Positions 60,543 to 64,000 of a stretch of DNA of 64,000 nucleotides are shown here, piece by piece. The position numbers and the translations under genes are program-made. The first letter of the stretch is position 1. Every line of letters begins with the position of its first letter. Under the pieces are notes generated by a model. The model worked only from the letters and a program-made list of their open reading frames with translations. It was not told the DNA's origin and did not search any database. The DNA comes from UBA7672 sp965229115 (lineage in GTDB: Bacteria > Pseudomonadota > Alphaproteobacteria > Caulobacterales > Hyphomonadaceae). The stretch spans positions 3,038,001-3,102,000 of the forward strand of contig CBDDIR010000003.1 of NCBI GenBank assembly GCA_965229115.1, written 5' to 3'.

Positions 60543-62216
60543 CTACATATTCGGATAGTTCGGCCCGCCGCCGCCTTCCGGCGTCGTCCAGTTGATGTTC
60601 TGGTTCGGGTCCTTGATATCGCACGTCTTGCAGTGGACGCAGTTCTGCGCGTTGATCTGGAACTTCTTGTCGCCCTTGCCGTCGTCGATCCACTCATAGA
60701 CGCCCGCCGGGCAGTACCGGTTCGACGGGCCGCCATAGACGCCCAGCTCGCTCCGCTTCTGCAGCTCCATGTCCAGCACCTTGAGGTGCGCCGGCTGGTC
60801 CTCGCCATGGTTGGTGAACGAGAACGCCACAGACGTCAGGCGGTCGAACGAGATCACGCCATCCGGTTTCGGATACGCGATCTTCTTGTGCTTGTTCGCC
60901 GGCTCGGTCGACTTCGCATCCGTCTTGGTATGCTTCTGCGTCCCGAAGAACGAGAACCCGCCGAAGATCGTGTTCACCCACAAGTCAAAGCCCGTGAGCG
61001 CAATGCCCAGCGCCGTCCCATACTTCGACCACAGCGGCTTCGCATTGCGAACCTTCTTCAGCTCCTTCGCCACCCAGCTCGCCTTGAACGCTTCCGCGTA
61101 AGCCGTCAGCTCATCGCCCTCGCGACCAGCCGCGACAGCCGCAAACGCAGCCTCACCGGCCAGCATCCCCGTCTTCATCGCGTTGTGGCTGCCCTTGATG
61201 CGCGGCAGGTTCACGAAGCCGGCCGAGCAACCGATCAGCGCGCCGCCCGGGAAGGTCAGCTTCGGTATCGACTGCCACCCGCCCTCGGTGATCGCCCGCG
61301 CGCCATACGAGATACGCTCCCCGCCACGCAGGTGCTTGATGACTTCCGGATGGTGCTTGAAGCGCTGGAATTCCTCGAACGGCGACAGCCACGGATTCTT
61401 GTAGTTGAGGTGCACCACCATCCCGACCGCCACATAGCGATCGCCGAAGTGATACAGGAACGATCCGCCGCCCACGCTGTTGCCCAGCGGCCAGCCGAAC
61501 GTGTGCTGCACCAGGCCCGGCTTGTGCTGAGCCGCCGGCACCTGCCACAGCTCCTTCACGCCGATGCCGAACTTCTGCGGCTGCGAGTCCTTGTCGAGCT
61601 TGAAGTCCTTGATCAGCTTCTTCGCCAGCGAGCCACGCACGCCCTCGCCGATCAGAACGTATTTGCCGTTCAGCTCCATGCCCGGCGAATAATCGCCCGT
61701 CGGCTCGCCATCCTTGCCGATGCCGACCACGCCCGCGATCACGCCCTTCACCGAACCATCTTCGCGATAGGTCAGCGCCGAAGCCGCAAAGCCCGGATAG
61801 ATGTCGACGCCCAGCGCCTCGGCCTGCTGCGCCATCCAGCGCGTCACGTTTCCGAGCGAGCCGATATACATGCCGTGATTGTGCAGCATCGGCGGCATCA
61901 GGAAGACCGGCAGCGGGATCGAGCCTTCCGGTCCCAGCACCAGGAACGAGTCGTTCGTCACCGGCGTCTCGAACGGGCAACCCTTTTCCTTCCAGTCCGG
62001 GATCAGCTCGTCCATGGCCTTGGGGTCCATGACCGCGCCCGACAGGATATGCGCCCCGACTTCCGAGCCCTTCTCCAGCACGACGACCGACACGTCCGTG
62101 CCGGTTTCCGCTGCCTTCTGCTTGATCCGGATCGCCGCCGCGAGGCCAGCGGGGCCAGCGCCCACGATGACCACGTCGAAATCCATGGACTCCCGTTCGA
62201 CGGCGTCAGCTGTCAT
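60543..62216 (-). CDS. Electron-transfer flavoprotein:ubiquinone oxidoreductase
   Basis: A 557-residue FAD/4Fe-4S enzyme passing electrons from ETF to ubiquinone: FDVVIVGAGPAGLAAAIR flavin motif, HILSGAVMDPKAMDEL, GVRGSLAKKLI, and a C-terminal ferredoxin-like CPAGVYEW...NCVHCKTCDIKDP with the cluster Cys. Supports beta-oxidation and amino acid breakdown. Start 62216 (MTADAVERE) was chosen over 62267 as it fits the family. No etfAB nearby. Confidence 0.93.
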   Translation of the reverse strand: MTADAVERESMDFDVVIVGAGPAGLAAAIRIKQKAAETGTDVSVVVLEKGSEVGAHILSGAVMDPKAMDELIPDWKEKGCPFETPVTNDSFLVLGPEGSIPLPVFLMPPMLHNHGMYIGSLGNVTRWMAQQAEALGVDIYPGFAASALTYREDGSVKGVIAGVVGIGKDGEPTGDYSPGMELNGKYVLIGEGVRGSLAKKLIKDFKLDKDSQPQKFGIGVKELWQVPAAQHKPGLVQHTFGWPLGNSVGGGSFLYHFGDRYVAVGMVVHLNYKNPWLSPFEEFQRFKHHPEVIKHLRGGERISYGARAITEGGWQSIPKLTFPGGALIGCSAGFVNLPRIKGSHNAMKTGMLAGEAAFAAVAAGREGDELTAYAEAFKASWVAKELKKVRNAKPLWSKYGTALGIALTGFDLWVNTIFGGFSFFGTQKHTKTDAKSTEPANKHKKIAYPKPDGVISFDRLTSVAFSFTNHGEDQPAHLKVLDMELQKRSELGVYGGPSNRYCPAGVYEWIDDGKGDKKFQINAQNCVHCKTCDIKDPNQNINWTTPEGGGGPNYPNM

Positions 62217-62336
62217 AATCCCGCTTCTCCAGTCGCCGGGAATTGTTCCCTCGGCGAATACCCTCATATGTACCGCTAGTTAGCCTCAGGTTTCCGAAGC
62301 AACAAGGTTCGACGTAAAGGCCCCGGTAGAGCATCT

Positions 62337-63221
62337 GTGACGCACCCCCAAACCAACCCAGACAAGGCCCATCTTGCGCTAAAGGCGCTGACCGAATTCT
62401 GGGCTGATATGGGCCTGGAAGAGGCCCGCGCGTTCACGATTCCCCGTCCTGCCGCGCAAAGAGCCCCTACAGCCGCAAGGCCATCGGCCCCCGTCCGCCA
62501 GACCGAACGCCCGCCGGGAAGCCTATCCACAGGCATCGCGCCCGGCGCCGCCGGCGGTCCGCGCCCCGCCCCCCGCCGCATCAACAACAACCCGATCGCC
62601 GACGCCCGCCGCCTCGCCGCCGCCGCCAACACGCTGGCCGAGCTGCGCACCGCCATCCAGGGCTTCAACGGCTGCGAGCTGAAGAAGGCCGCCAAGACTA
62701 CCGTCGTCTGCGACGGCGCCTTCGACGCCGACATCATGATCGTCGGCGAAGCACCGGGAGGCGAGGAAGACGCACAAGGCCTCCCCTTCGTCGGCCGCGC
62801 CGGCCAGCTGCTCGACAAGATGCTCGGAAGCATCGGCATCTCGCGGCAGGAAAACGTGTACATCACGAACCTGATCTACTGGCGTCCGCCCGGCAACCGC
62901 GACCCCTCGCCCGCCGAGATGCAGATCTGCGCCCCCTTCCTCACCCGCCAGATCGAACTCAAGAAACCCAAACTCCTGCTCACCGCCGGCAAGTTCGCGA
63001 CGCAAGCCATGCTCGGCACCGAAGACGGCATCATGCGCCTCCGCGGCCGCAAGCTGCTCTATCGGCAAGACGGCCTCCCCACCCCCATCAAGTGCGTGCC
63101 GCTTCTCCATCCCGCCTACCTCCTGCGGAGACCGGAAGACAAAGCCAAAGCCTGGGACGACCTCCGCACCATCGCCACCCTCTGCGACGAACTCGGCATC
63201 AAACGCGGCGCCGCGCTCTAA
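62337..63221 (+). CDS. udg: Family 4 uracil-DNA glycosylase
   Basis: A 294-residue enzyme removing uracil from DNA. The first 95 residues are a Pro/Ala-rich disordered leader. The catalytic part has VGEAPGGEEDAQGLPFVGRAG, YITNLIYWRPPGNRDPSP and PLLHPAYLLRRP, with Cys (GCELKK, CDGA, ICAPF) placed to hold the 4Fe-4S cluster. Start is GTG. The leader is longer than in many family members. Confidence 0.9.
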   Translation: MTHPQTNPDKAHLALKALTEFWADMGLEEARAFTIPRPAAQRAPTAARPSAPVRQTERPPGSLSTGIAPGAAGGPRPAPRRINNNPIADARRLAAAANTLAELRTAIQGFNGCELKKAAKTTVVCDGAFDADIMIVGEAPGGEEDAQGLPFVGRAGQLLDKMLGSIGISRQENVYITNLIYWRPPGNRDPSPAEMQICAPFLTRQIELKKPKLLLTAGKFATQAMLGTEDGIMRLRGRKLLYRQDGLPTPIKCVPLLHPAYLLRRPEDKAKAWDDLRTIATLCDELGIKRGAAL

Positions 63222-63256
63222 CACCGTAGGGTGCATCAACGATGCACCACGCCCAC

Positions 63257-63383
63257 GCGCTCGTCCTTCGACGGACGCACGCTAACGCGTGCTGCTCAGG
63301 ATGAGCGCTACACAACCGCCGCCAGCCCAAGCGCTCATCCTGAGCAGCGCAGCAAAGCTGCGCGTCCGTCGAAGGACGAGCGC
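63257..63383. repeat. Palindromic intergenic repeat 3
   Basis: Two perfect nested pairs: outer arms of 22 bp (63257-63278 with 63362-63383) and inner arms of 19 bp (63291-63309 with 63330-63348). About 127 bp; forms an almost complete hairpin. Likely a MITE/REP-type element. Confidence 0.85.
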
Positions 63384-63396
63384 GCCACCCACCGCC

Positions 63397-63502
63397 GTCA
63401 TTCTCGGCCTTATGCCGAGAATCCCGGTTGGCTCAACAGCGGGACACGCAGCTTTCCCCACGACGCGAGAACCAGGATTCTCGGGACAAGCCCGAGAATG
63501 AC
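63397..63502. repeat. Palindromic intergenic repeat 4
   Basis: Ends GTCATTCTCGG (63397) and CCGAGAATGAC (to 63502) with inner short hairpins on both sides. It lies 13 bases from repeat 3 and has a different sequence, so two element families have piled up in one gap. Confidence 0.8.
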
Positions 63503-64000
63503 TCCGTGGGTTCCATCAGATTCCGCGGAATCCAACACGCCAACTGTAGGACAGCGCCACCCGAAATCACGCATTCACAACGGCATCCGCACAATCTGCT
63601 GTAGGATGGTCGGCGCCGCCAAACCTCATCCCCACTGACCAATGCTAAAACACACACGTCCTGGCAAACGGGAGGTCTTGGAACGCGTCCGAGCTCAAGA
63701 TGTCAGGGCGATTGGCCGGCGTGGCTGCGGTGTGTTGGGGACGTCTCTCCGTGTGAGGGCCGGATCTCTTCAAGGAAGTGGTGTGAGCTGAGGGACGGCG
63801 TATCCGACCTCTCCCGGCAAGCACCGCGAAACGAACTGCGCAGCATTGCCTCTGAAACCAATCAGAGGGTTCCGGGATCTGACGGACAGGTCCCGACACG
63901 CTGAACCGGTCACTGGCAATGGAGCTAAGGCCTCCTGGGGCTTCCCCCCTGGAGCGTCGCTAACAACTCCAAAGCGCCATCACCGGGAAGAACGGCCGAT
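63503..64000. other. Unassigned structured region at the window end
   Basis: No convincing gene; an 84-codon minus-strand frame has no ribosome site or family. Consecutive hairpins are visible: CCTCTGA-AACCAA-TCAGAGG (63849-63868), CGGGA...TCCCG with CTG/CAG (63873-63895), and a G+C stem near 63930-63955. This could be a non-coding RNA running past the edge. It does not match tmRNA, RNase P or SRP RNA cores by eye. Confidence 0.35.

Noticed and set aside
60633..62279. 548-codon plus-strand open frame
   Set aside because: Antisense shadow of ETF-QO.
1..64000. CRISPR arrays, rRNA genes, complete IS elements
   Set aside because: No regularly spaced direct repeats, no rRNA segments and no transposase genes were seen; the repeats found are inverted and singly placed.

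Overview
The window (high G+C, roughly 60 percent or more outside one cargo gene) looks like an alphaproteobacterial chromosome, most likely Caulobacterales/Hyphomonadaceae-like. The grounds are a TIGR02301-type periplasmic protein, an NrtR-like Nudix regulator beside nadA-nadB-nadC, a type I dihydroorotase, separate glyQ and glyS, ppdK, and ispE beside a TPR lipoprotein. The genus cannot be fixed from sequence alone.

Positions 1 to about 16,552 are the right part of an integrated mobilizable element whose left end lies outside the window. It carries a mobilization module (MobC-like protein, MobA-type relaxase broken by an in-frame TGA, TraG/VirD4-like coupling protein, a palindrome-rich oriT candidate between them). 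Cargo includes a PD-(D/E)XK nuclease-like gene + ParA ATPase + small-protein operon, a PIN-domain toxin-like pair, a low-G+C patatin phospholipase with a GAF-like C-terminus, a serine resolvase, a Rap1a-like/coiled-coil pair, an orphan adenine methyltransferase and a tyrosine integrase. No type IV secretion channel genes are visible.

The most striking feature is at the integrase end. The chromosomal tRNA-Leu(UAA) gene is cut in its anticodon loop (5' half at 16553-16593). The element carries a complete replacement tRNA-Leu(UAA) with its own promoter (14794-15127). That copy is interrupted, exactly between anticodon bases U34 and A35, by a 245-nt group I intron of the cyanobacterial/plastid tRNA-Leu type. 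The intron splits the sequence that serves as the apparent attachment core. The element may therefore destroy a host tRNA, supply a substitute, and keep that substitute from being re-targeted.

The chromosome from about 16,600 onward is laid out as follows. 16.7-23.8 kb: TIGR02301 protein, hybrid histidine kinase, ThDP enzyme, K+ channel, dihydroorotase and a 49-aa membrane protein. 24.0-30.9 kb: HD hydrolase, tyrosine phosphatase, NrtR-like regulator, two operator-like palindromes flanking a terminator, then nadA, two related exported proteins, nadB and nadC. 30.9-39.5 kb (minus strand): SleB-type hydrolase, PhoX-like protein, DUF1697, ppdK and glyS. 39.7-46.8 kb: short, mostly minus-strand genes (exported proteins, glutaminyl cyclase, exported GST, SDR reductase, small membrane proteins, DUF1801 pair, SRPBCC/ArsR pair). 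46.9-53.6 kb: OmpA-like protein, glyQ, soluble two-PAS chemoreceptor, small membrane proteins, TrmN6-like methyltransferase, DUF2007 and polyprenyl synthase. 53.6-63.2 kb: WecA/MraY-like transferase, ispE, two TPR lipoproteins, ETF-QO and family 4 uracil-DNA glycosylase. Four inverted-repeat elements sit in gene gaps between 58 and 63.5 kb. The last 350 bases hold no clear gene but contain several consecutive hairpins.
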